Source: Colimorpha_A sp045540115
GTDB taxonomy: Bacteria > Bacillota > Clostridia > Oscillospirales > CAG-272
Length of the DNA stretch: 53,735 nucleotides
NCBI GenBank assembly: GCA_045540115.1
Contig: JAZQGR010000031.1
Location: forward strand, 1 to 53,735
Direction: 5' to 3'
Shown here one piece after another: positions 8,400 through 15,373 of this stretch. Within the stretch, counting starts at the first letter, position 1, and each line of letters begins with the position of its first letter. The position numbers were made by a program, and so were the translations under genes. Below the pieces are notes generated by a model. It made no database searches. It was given only the letters and a program-made list of their open reading frames with translations, and was not told the DNA's origin.

Positions 8400-9017
8400 T
8401 CACTCAAAAACCACGTTAACCTCATCAAACTCAAGGTTTGAATATTCTGTCATTGATCGTTTGAGTGAAGTAATCAAATTGTTATAATTTTTGCCTTCAA
8501 TATAATTTTCAATATTTTTTGAAATCCTTATATTTAAGACGCGATAATTTCCTTGCTTATAATTATCAACATCCTCTCCTTCAAACGAAGAAGAATCCCA
8601 AATTCCGTTGCTCTTTATTTCATAGGAGATCAACACAACATCATCGCCTATGTCGTTCAAATATTTCCAAGTAATAAAAACGTTCTCCGCTGTACATGGT
8701 AAATTTACGCGCTCTCTTCTAATATTTGACCCATCTACATAGTATATCCACACATTTTCGTCTAAAATATAAGCATCTTCTCCGTTACTTCCGGTATAGC
8801 AATAATCCAGTTCATAACTTACCGGAATATATTGAACAACGAATGTTGCCAGAATCACAACGACTAAACACGCCGCCGCAAGGCTAGACCATTTTAAAAT
8901 GCTCGTTTTCTTTCCGCTATTCGATCTATTCTTTAGTTTCTCTTTCTTCTTTAAATGCTCTGCCAACAGATCCGCATCGAGATACCCGATGGCATCTGCT
9001 ACAAGATATTTATTCAT
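8400..9017 (-). CDS. Probable membrane-bound anti-sigma factor
   Basis: The 205-residue product begins with a short soluble N-terminus (residues 1-45) of the kind seen in clostridial anti-sigma proteins, including DAIGYLDADLLAEH and a Lys-rich stretch. One membrane helix follows (about 46-68), then an extracellular domain of about 135 residues. The start codon overlaps the stop of the ECF sigma gene by four bases (ATGA), a classic sigma/anti-sigma coupling. By family logic the N-terminus would hold the sigma factor at the membrane until an outside signal releases it. The outer domain gives no hint of the signal. Confidence 0.75.
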   Translation of the reverse strand: MNKYLVADAIGYLDADLLAEHLKKKEKLKNRSNSGKKTSILKWSSLAAACLVVVILATFVVQYIPVSYELDYCYTGSNGEDAYILDENVWIYYVDGSNIRRERVNLPCTAENVFITWKYLNDIGDDVVLISYEIKSNGIWDSSSFEGEDVDNYKQGNYRVLNIRISKNIENYIEGKNYNNLITSLKRSMTEYSNLEFDEVNVVFE

Positions 9018-9604
9018 ATAAAAACATCATTCCTTTCCAAATGTGATTTCAAGCCCTGCTTGATTTTCTCTATTTCACGATAAACGGTTGGCACTGAAAT
9101 TGAAAGATCCGTAGCGATTGTTTCAACGGGCTCCGCAAAATAGAACCGATCTATGAATATATATCGCTGTCGTTCAGATAGATCTCTCACATAGTCGTTG
9201 ATCAACTTTCCTATTTCCTCAGCCTCATAATCCGCTTCAACAGTATTGCCACTATGTAAGGTGTCGTGCATATCATCCATCGAAACGGTCAGTTCGGAAG
9301 GGATTCGCTTTTTGCTTGTCTTCTCCTTATACCGATTGATTGCGATTCTCCGCATAATCTGCGTGATAAATGCCGGGAATACGGTAGGTCTTGTGGGCGG
9401 GATCGCATTCCATACGCCAAGATAGGTATCGTTCTGACATTCCTCACAGTCCGATCTATCGTGGAGGATATTATAAGCGATTCTAAATAGGAACTGGCCG
9501 TATTTATTATCGGTCTCTTGTATTGCCGTTTCCTCGCGCTGCCAATACAGCTCGATTATCTGCTCATCTGCAATAACCGTTTGATATTCTTTACATTTTT
9601 TCAT
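9014..9604 (-). CDS. ECF-type RNA polymerase sigma factor
   Basis: The 196-residue product has sigma region 2 at about residues 30-95 (YGQFLFRIAYNILHDRSDCEECQNDTYLGVW...FITQIMRRIAI, split here only by me) and region 4 at about 140-190, with the helix-turn-helix VETIATDLSISVPTVYREIEK. Regions 1 and 3 are missing, as in extracytoplasmic-function sigma factors. It is translationally coupled to the anti-sigma gene. It probably drives its own operon and perhaps the protease cluster downstream. No shared promoter motif could be proved by eye. Confidence 0.88.
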   Translation of the reverse strand: MKKCKEYQTVIADEQIIELYWQREETAIQETDNKYGQFLFRIAYNILHDRSDCEECQNDTYLGVWNAIPPTRPTVFPAFITQIMRRIAINRYKEKTSKKRIPSELTVSMDDMHDTLHSGNTVEADYEAEEIGKLINDYVRDLSERQRYIFIDRFYFAEPVETIATDLSISVPTVYREIEKIKQGLKSHLERNDVFI

Positions 9605-10254
9605 ATTGCCTCCCTTCTTTCATCTCTGAAAACGCCTTCATAAATGTATGTCAAGAAAATTTCGAATTTTTCTCATGTTTTTTGAATTTTTTCAAAAATT
9701 ATTTTTTTCATATACTGAATGAGTTTATCAAAATAGACAAAACGCCCTCGTTCCATTTCGGTACGAGGGCATTGCTGTTCATTCGCTTGCGATATAAAAG
9801 ATACTCCAATTAAGTTATCTAAAGCTATAGGCGTATGTTCAGTTTTGTCTGAATTGATTTCCCACAACCTTGGGGGAATTTATTTTATAAGGTAATTATA
9901 TCATATTTCTATAAATTTTTCAACTATTATCCGAGAGTTAAAAGATATTAGATTCAATAACTTTGCCCCGATATGTGAAAGCGAAATAAAAAATTTTATT
10001 TTTCTTTGCAGAAATCCGCATACCTCATCCGTCTTTCATTGGTGAGAGGACAAAAAAGCAAGTCCCTCACACAACTGAATAGCCTTGTGTCGAGAGTTAT
10101 ACAGGATCTACGGATAGTGTGCGAAGATAAGAGCTCGCCCATAGAAGAATTTGTGCATAGCGCATACCTGCAAATACTCGGTCAAAAAAAGGGCGAAGGA
10201 AATGGCTCGGTATCAAGGTGCGGAAATCTATTATTAAAACATAAGGAGGTTTTA
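9605..10254. other. Divergent intergenic region, with an in-frame upstream extension of the next gene
   Basis: From 9605 to about 10005 I see no gene. A hairpin (GCCCTCGT at 9744-9751 with ACGAGGGC at 9763-9770) would act as a minus-strand terminator, with a GTTTTG tail. From 10006 to 10254 a frame is open and joins the gene starting at 10255. Its only start is a TTG at 10006 with no ribosome site. Its sequence resembles part of the neighbouring 11332-11856 product (see findings), so it may be a remnant rather than a true N-terminus. Confidence 0.45.
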
Positions 10255-11319
10255 TTGACAGAATACCAATTAGAAATCAAACAAATCGTAGACTACCCCA
10301 GATGTAGGATATATAGGAGTTTCGTAGAAATGCTGATGACCGATCCGGATATAAAGACAAATGGCGGATGCGGACTTTATCATTACACGGTTTTATCCTG
10401 TTTCGCAAACTTCGGCGTATCAGAAAGAAAAATATCCAATGTGAATTACACACTCTTTCCCGGCGAATTGTTATGCACAATGGATGAGCTTATAATGCTT
10501 CTTCGTGTCAAGAATAAGTTGCAAGCGATATCAATTCTTTCCGATTTGAAAAGAAGGAATTTCATCGAGTTTAACATTCTTGATGATGGTAATTGCGTAA
10601 AGTATCAAATCAGAAATTGGTACAAACTCAATCGCGCTATGGATGATCACGCGCTATGTCACGACGATAAGGGATATTTTTATCTTCCCGCATCTGTCGT
10701 TTCAGAGTTGATAGGAAGAAGGCATTTGTCAGAGATGGATGCACTTCTTGATCTTTGGTTCAATGCCGTATATGACGATAACAGAGTTCAAAACTCGGTG
10801 GTCGATCCGGTCGTATATATGAGAAACGGGACAGGAAAGCCGAACGTTGATTGCGGATACCTCGCAAAGCGCTGGAACGTATCGGCAAAAACGGCTGAAA
10901 AATATCTACAAAAGCTGAAAAATCACGGATATATCTATTATAAGGAAGATGTAGGCGTGAACGGAATGTTCATTTACTTAGGAAGAGATCTGACCGCTAT
11001 GTTCCGTGTATCTGATGTATTGCTGGATAAGGAAGAAATACCAATGAAAGTAAGCGTCAAAGTGGAACTGGATGAACAAGATCTTCAAGGCGGATTCAGT
11101 AAGATACCGCAACTGAGGGAGATTATTATGAAAAAGGTTTCCACGGTTCTTTCCTCGCAGGGCTTTCCTTGCTTTGAGTGCGTAAAATTCAAATACAGCT
11201 TAAAGCGCATGTCCGAAATCAATGAATCGCCCAAGAGATACGTACTGACCTTGTTATGCGGCAATGACGTAAGAACACTATCATTTGAGCTTACTATTCG
11301 TCCCGTAAAGAAAAAATAA
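10255..11319 (+). CDS. Putative winged-helix DNA-binding protein at the head of the conjugative region
   Basis: The start is taken at the TTG at 10255, because AAGGAGG lies 7 bases before it, the same arrangement used by several other TTG-started genes here. The frame is open further up to a TTG at 10006, giving a 437-residue alternative. The 354-residue product has two helix-turn-helix-like blocks: near ELIMLLRVKNKLQAISILSD (about 80-100) and near CGYLAKRWNVSAKTAEKYL (about 200-220). The second is followed by a wing-like HGYIYYKED. This architecture suits a replication initiator or a transcription regulator of a mobile element. I cannot choose between them. It lies 12 bases before the next gene, so both are probably one transcript. 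Confidence 0.6.
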   Translation: MTEYQLEIKQIVDYPRCRIYRSFVEMLMTDPDIKTNGGCGLYHYTVLSCFANFGVSERKISNVNYTLFPGELLCTMDELIMLLRVKNKLQAISILSDLKRRNFIEFNILDDGNCVKYQIRNWYKLNRAMDDHALCHDDKGYFYLPASVVSELIGRRHLSEMDALLDLWFNAVYDDNRVQNSVVDPVVYMRNGTGKPNVDCGYLAKRWNVSAKTAEKYLQKLKNHGYIYYKEDVGVNGMFIYLGRDLTAMFRVSDVLLDKEEIPMKVSVKVELDEQDLQGGFSKIPQLREIIMKKVSTVLSSQGFPCFECVKFKYSLKRMSEINESPKRYVLTLLCGNDVRTLSFELTIRPVKKK

Positions 11320-11331
11320 GGAGGTGTTTTA

Positions 11332-11856
11332 TTGACTGCAAAAAAAGAGCTTGATGTGTCCGAAAATCCGTTGTACCACGATACTTGGACACTTCTCCGT
11401 AAGTACCGAGAGGTTGTGTGGAGCTTAGAGCTTTCCGTTCAAAAGGTTCGCCAGCGCTTTCAAATCGAATTTGGTAGCAGCATTGAAGATTTTTTGGAAT
11501 CAATTTACATAGCCGGAGTAGACTTTGAAAGTTCGGGAATTGCCGAGCAAGCAAGAACCATTGAGCGAAATCATAAGATGTTGAAGCTCGTGGATCAATC
11601 TGTTGAAATACTTCGCGAAAAACATATGTTTGGCGAGGATTACTATTGGATACTCTTTTACAGTTTCCTTTCCCCGCAACAATATCACAATTCAGAGGAG
11701 GTTGTCGAACAGCTACAAAACCATATTAACCATATCAGCTACCGAACTTATTTTCGGAAACGAAAAGATGCCATCAATGCGCTCTCATCAATCTTGTGGG
11801 GGTTCTCAACTCGGGATTGTAAGGATATATTAGAGCACTTTTTTGCAAAAAAATAG
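11332..11856 (+). CDS. Helical protein of unknown function, possibly a regulator
   Basis: This gene uses a TTG start with AGGAGG seven bases before it. The 174-residue product is predicted almost wholly helical (WTLLRKYREVVWSLELS, SIEDFLESIYIAG, LVDQSVEILREKH) and ends in a Lys-rich tail. The repeated amphipathic helices and the spacing recall small sigma-like late regulators of the ArpU/RinA kind, but no clear helix-turn-helix is visible. It sits directly upstream of the main T4SS promoter. It may control that promoter, but this is inference from position. Confidence 0.5.
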   Translation: MTAKKELDVSENPLYHDTWTLLRKYREVVWSLELSVQKVRQRFQIEFGSSIEDFLESIYIAGVDFESSGIAEQARTIERNHKMLKLVDQSVEILREKHMFGEDYYWILFYSFLSPQQYHNSEEVVEQLQNHINHISYRTYFRKRKDAINALSSILWGFSTRDCKDILEHFFAKK

Positions 11857-11876
11857 TATTGGCACTATATTGGCAC
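11857..11876 (+). promoter_or_regulatory. Direct-repeat operator upstream of the T4SS promoter
   Basis: TATTGGCAC occurs at 11857-11865 and again at 11868-11876, an 11-base period, so both copies face the same side of the helix. They end 10 bases before the -35 box at 11887. This is a typical place for an activator or repressor. The half-site TGGCAC also occurs, inverted, near the Xre regulator gene at 45131-45136 and at 44865-44870. Confidence 0.55.
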
Positions 11877-11886
11877 GGTTTTGCTA

Positions 11887-11915
11887 TTGAAATGTACAAA
11901 CGGGTATGTTATAAT
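11887..11915 (+). promoter_or_regulatory. Sigma-70 promoter of the conjugation operon
   Basis: TTGAAA (11887-11892), a 17-base spacer, then TATAAT (11910-11915). One mismatch in the -35 box and a perfect -10. Transcription should start near 11922 and read through the leader hairpin into the VirB2-like gene. Confidence 0.75.
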
Positions 11916-11948
11916 TAGTATGCTCAAAACTTATATCTGAACGCCTGA

Positions 11949-11994
11949 CGGCAATCAAAGCACCATTTTTACGATGGTGCTTTTCTTATTGCCG
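11949..11994 (+). promoter_or_regulatory. Nested hairpin and attenuator-like terminator in the T4SS leader
   Basis: GCACCAT (11960-11966) pairs with ATGGTGC (11974-11980) and is followed by TTTTCTTATT, a terminator-like tail. An outer arm CGGCAAT (11949-11955) pairs with ATTGCCG (11988-11994). The terminator lies about 25-75 bases after the predicted transcription start and well before the first gene, so most transcripts would stop here unless an antitermination step acts. No leader peptide was seen. Confidence 0.6.
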
Positions 11995-12052
11995 GTCACC
12001 ACCACAGCGCCCACAAAAAGGTTGAAACAAATCAAGCAAAGGAGGTATTTAT

Positions 12053-12439
12053 TTGAAGAAACCAATCAAAAAAGAAACAAAGAAAGAAGGTAAGTTTAAT
12101 TACGGCAAGCTTCTCTATATGGGCTTCTTGTGTGCCGTGATGCTCGGTTGCTTTGCATTGCCTGCATTCGCCGCATCCGACACCCCGACCATTTGGGAAA
12201 AGGCTACCGAGATCATGAAGGACGTATATAATCAGATCCTTCTGATCTCCACAATCGCCGCAGTCGTAACTGCTGCCGTCGCACTGCTTCTGATGAACTT
12301 CTCACGAAGCGGGAAGACGGTAGATGAGTCAAGAGCGTGGCTCAAGAGAATCATCATCACTTGGGCGATTCTCAACAGCCTTGGCTTTATCATGGCTTAC
12401 GTCACTCCCTTCTTTACAGGCGGTAGATGGAACGGATAG
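12053..12439 (+). CDS. VirB2/TrbC-like pilin-type protein
   Basis: TTG start seven bases after AAGGAGG. The 128-residue product has a signal-like segment (about residues 22-44, GFLCAVMLGCFALPAFAA), a mature part beginning near ASD, and two further hydrophobic helices (about 58-82 and 98-118) joined by a charged loop that includes SRSGKTVDESRAWLKR. This is the usual form of the small membrane protein that opens clostridial T4SS operons (VirB2/TrbC-like). It would be the pilin or channel subunit. It is the first gene behind the promoter and attenuator. Confidence 0.75.
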   Translation: MKKPIKKETKKEGKFNYGKLLYMGFLCAVMLGCFALPAFAASDTPTIWEKATEIMKDVYNQILLISTIAAVVTAAVALLLMNFSRSGKTVDESRAWLKRIIITWAILNSLGFIMAYVTPFFTGGRWNG

Positions 12440-12470
12440 TTTCTCTACTTAATAGAAAGGAAGTGATGCG

Positions 12471-13181
12471 TTGGGCATATTAGACGGTATCGTTGAATGG
12501 ATTGCCACACAAGTGATGTATGGGCTTGATTTGATCAGCTCGTCAGTTTTGGGCGCACTTGGTTGCAATATGGATACTTTTCTGCGATACTTTCCCGCTG
12601 CCGACACGATGTATAAGATATTCGTTGCTCTTGCAATCGGACTTATCTTACTCAATTGGGTATGGCAGTTGTTCAAGAATTTTGGATTAGGACTTGGAAC
12701 AGAAGCCGAGGATCCTGTCAAGCTCAGCATTCGCTCTGTGCTTTTCATATTCCTTGCATACTTCGCCAGAGACATTGTGGATATTATATTGAAGATAGGA
12801 GGGACACCGTATAAGTGGATCATGAATGCGGAGCTACCGCCTCTTGATTTCGCTAATTTCAATTCCACGATAGTCACCATTTTAGGAGTATGTTCTAGCG
12901 GAGCGGTTGCGATCATTGCGCTGATACTCGTACTAATACTTGCGTGGAACTATATCAAGCTGCTCTTTGAAGCGGCTGAGAGATACGTTCTGCTTGGTGT
13001 ACTTGTGTTTACCGCGCCGGTCGCATTCTCCATGGGAGCGTCGCAAACGACGGGCAACATCTTTAAGAGCTGGTGTCGAATGCTCGGAGGGCAGATATTC
13101 CTGCTCCTGATGAACGCTTGGTGCCTCAGACTCTTTACCTCTATGGTAGGAGCGTTCCTTTCTAATCCTCTATCGGTGTAA
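12471..13181 (+). CDS. VirB6/TrbL-like integral membrane protein
   Basis: TTG start with AAAGGAAGTGATGCG before it. The 236-residue product has about six hydrophobic segments (about 12-35, 47-70, 85-102, 130-155, 163-182, 210-230) and ends in a short hydrophilic tail. The multi-pass pattern and its place between the pilin-like gene and the Gly-rich protein are those of the VirB6/TrbL channel subunit. It would sit in the inner membrane as the core of the transfer pore. The ORF is complete. Confidence 0.75.
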   Translation: MGILDGIVEWIATQVMYGLDLISSSVLGALGCNMDTFLRYFPAADTMYKIFVALAIGLILLNWVWQLFKNFGLGLGTEAEDPVKLSIRSVLFIFLAYFARDIVDIILKIGGTPYKWIMNAELPPLDFANFNSTIVTILGVCSSGAVAIIALILVLILAWNYIKLLFEAAERYVLLGVLVFTAPVAFSMGASQTTGNIFKSWCRMLGGQIFLLLMNAWCLRLFTSMVGAFLSNPLSV

Positions 13182-13196
13182 AGGAGTAAGGTCAAG

Positions 13197-14111
13197 ATGA
13201 AAAGAAAAAACAAAATAGTATTTATCATAGCCGTCACGCTGATCATGGTCTTTCTATGCAGTGTGCCGGCTTTTGCTATCAGTGAAAGCGAAGTGCAAGC
13301 GGCAGTTGACGAGCAAGGCAAAAATGCCGTCACCGGAAATATATTCGTCTGGTTCTTGTGTGCGATTGCCTTTTTGAAGGTCAGCCAAAAGATAGACAGC
13401 TTTCTCGCGGGACTCGGCATTAACGTAGGACATACGGGTGGCTCGATGCTCGCTGAAGCACTGATCGCAACACGAGGCGTATTCGCAGCGAAGCAATTTG
13501 CAGGCGGATCCAAAGGCGGTTCCGGCGGAGGCGGTGGCTCATCAGGCGGTGGTGGTTTTATGAGCGGCGGTCTTGTCGGAGCAGTAGGAAGGAACTTCAC
13601 GAACAGCGGTGTCAAGAAAGCAACGGGACAGTCCGGCGGCGGTCTTGGCGGTAAGGCTTATACCTCTTCCGTAAATAAAGGAGGTGGATTTGCAAACAGC
13701 GTGATCGGAAAGGTCGCAACGGGTAATATATCCTCGGTTGGCTCCATTTCGGGAGAAGGCTCTGAGGCGGCACTGATGTCGTACCTCGGATATACCGCAA
13801 TGGGCAGCGGTGCTACTGGCGTTCCCAAGTTCTCAAACGTAGAGATCGGTGGGGGCAGAATGATGGCAACCGAAACGAGTGACGAGCATCCCGGTGGCAT
13901 CGACGTCGGAATGTATCATACCGATAAATATATGAAGCCCACGGGTGACTATACAACGATCACTGCGGCAGACGGAACAAGCTGGTATAAGCAGTACGCG
14001 CAGGATACGGTCAAACGTACCCCATACACAGTTCCCAACGGACAGGTCGCTTACAGAGAGGAGGTTGTTAAAGAGCTACCGAAACCACCGCAAAGAAAGG
14101 ATAAGGTATAA
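13197..14111 (+). CDS. Secreted or membrane Gly-rich T4SS protein (CD1107/TrbL C-terminal type)
   Basis: The 304-residue product has an N-terminal signal-like segment (about residues 5-27), a second hydrophobic segment near 45-62, and a Gly/Ser-rich linker (about 100-125, with runs such as GGSGGGGGSSGGGG). The C-terminal domain is hydrophilic and rich in Gly, Thr and Tyr and contains PKPPQRKDKV at the end. It follows the VirB6-like gene by 15 bases and overlaps the next gene by one base. Similar Gly-rich proteins follow TrbL in clostridial elements. Its exact role in the channel is unknown. Confidence 0.6.
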   Translation: MKRKNKIVFIIAVTLIMVFLCSVPAFAISESEVQAAVDEQGKNAVTGNIFVWFLCAIAFLKVSQKIDSFLAGLGINVGHTGGSMLAEALIATRGVFAAKQFAGGSKGGSGGGGGSSGGGGFMSGGLVGAVGRNFTNSGVKKATGQSGGGLGGKAYTSSVNKGGGFANSVIGKVATGNISSVGSISGEGSEAALMSYLGYTAMGSGATGVPKFSNVEIGGGRMMATETSDEHPGGIDVGMYHTDKYMKPTGDYTTITAADGTSWYKQYAQDTVKRTPYTVPNGQVAYREEVVKELPKPPQRKDKV

Positions 14112-14974
14112 TGGCAGAAAACCAAAATCCCATATCTGAACCACTACAAAAAACAGGTCAGGCGGCAAGCACAGCCGTAAACACCGCACGGGCAACCGCA
14201 AAGTTTACCAAGAGTGCAGCAAAGCTCGGAAAATCAGTAGCCGCAGCCGCAAAGGGCGCATCGGCGGGCGGTGTCTGGGGAGCAATCGCTGCTTTTGCTT
14301 GGGAGAACCGAGGACTGATACTAAAAATCACGATAGCGGTCTCTGCCTTGCTTTTAATCCCCGTTCTGATTATTTGTATGTTACCGAGCGTCGTTTTCAA
14401 CGGGCTTGAGCAGCCATATTCCTTGGACAATAAGGAAGCACTTATAATGAACGACAGCACGGTAATTACACGTAATATAGACACGATATATTCCTCTCTC
14501 GGCTCCATTATGTATGAAGCCAAAGAGGATATATTATCAGAAATAGAAGACGATTTCGAAGATTCGGAAGCCACTCAAAAAGAGATTATTGACGGTCATC
14601 CAAGCTTGACAGATCACAACGTTATGTCCTTTGTTTCGCAGTATTCGGCAGCTAAAAGCCAAGACTGGCGAGGTGTTTCGATTGAGGATATGAAGTATAT
14701 GGTCAGCGACAAAAAGGATAAGCTGTATTCCTATACGACCTCCTATGAGGACAGAACAAGGACGGTATATACCGAGTCCGTGAATGAAGAAACCGGAGAG
14801 AAAACCATCACAGAAACCGAGGTCACGGAAACTTGGGCAATCTATACCATCATCTATAACGGCGCGGAGTATTTCGCGGATCATATCTTTCATCTTACAG
14901 AGGACCAAAAACGGCTTGCCAAGGATTATGAAGCAAATCTCATTCTGTTTCTGAATGACGAAACCTTTAACTAA
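14111..14974 (+). CDS. Membrane-anchored T4SS protein without a visible hydrolase domain
   Basis: The 287-residue product has an Ala/Lys-rich cytoplasmic N-terminus (1-75), one membrane helix (about 75-100, LKITIAVSALLLIPVLIICM), and an extracellular domain of about 185 residues with a Thr/Glu-rich middle. It closes with AIYTIIYNGAEYFADHIFHL and a helix. In many clostridial T4SS clusters a protein of this topology continues into a peptidoglycan hydrolase (NlpC/P60 or lysozyme-like). Here the frame stops before any such domain. The stop codon overlaps the upstream part of the next reading frame. It may be a VirB8-like scaffold, or a hydrolase that has lost its catalytic part. Confidence 0.6.
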   Translation: MAENQNPISEPLQKTGQAASTAVNTARATAKFTKSAAKLGKSVAAAAKGASAGGVWGAIAAFAWENRGLILKITIAVSALLLIPVLIICMLPSVVFNGLEQPYSLDNKEALIMNDSTVITRNIDTIYSSLGSIMYEAKEDILSEIEDDFEDSEATQKEIIDGHPSLTDHNVMSFVSQYSAAKSQDWRGVSIEDMKYMVSDKKDKLYSYTTSYEDRTRTVYTESVNEETGEKTITETEVTETWAIYTIIYNGAEYFADHIFHLTEDQKRLAKDYEANLILFLNDETFN

Positions 14975-14996
14975 AACGGCAGGGAAAGGAGGATTT

Positions 14997-15350
14997 ATGA
15001 GCCGAAACGACAGTGAATTTGATACCTATTACATTCCACCGAACTTTATTGAAGGCGGTACGGTGATGGGTGGCTTATTCAAATTAAGAAACGTAATAGA
15101 AGCGGGCATTCTTGCATTGTTTGTGGGAATGCCTATTTTTATGCTCAATTTGGACATGAGCGCAAAGGCGGTGATTCTGTGCTTTACGGTTTTGCCTTTG
15201 GCACTGCTCGCCCTGATAGGCGTATCGGGAGAAAGCCTATCGTCCTATATTTTCGGTTGGTTCAATTTTTTGATCAACCGCCGCGTTGTCGGCAAGAAAA
15301 AGGATAAGAAAAAAGAAGCTCCCGACGAACAAGAAACAAACATTCAATAA
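14997..15350 (+). CDS. PrgI/VirB3-like membrane protein
   Basis: The start is taken at 14997 because AAAGGAGG lies seven bases before it; the frame is open to 14955. The 117-residue product has two closely spaced membrane helices (about residues 38-60 and 63-85) and a Lys/Glu-rich tail (KKKDKKKEAPDEQET). This is the typical form of the PrgI/VirB3 family, which pairs with the VirB4 ATPase in Gram-positive T4SS. In related clusters this gene is directly followed by the VirB4 gene. Here a 4.9-kb surface-protein gene lies between them. Confidence 0.75.
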   Translation: MSRNDSEFDTYYIPPNFIEGGTVMGGLFKLRNVIEAGILALFVGMPIFMLNLDMSAKAVILCFTVLPLALLALIGVSGESLSSYIFGWFNFLINRRVVGKKKDKKKEAPDEQETNIQ

Positions 15351-15373
15351 AAACGAAAAAGGAGGATTTTATA

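Noticed and set aside
9673..9867. 64-codon minus-strand frame in the intergenic region before the transfer genes
   Set aside because: No ribosome site, contains a terminator-like hairpin, composition not protein-like.
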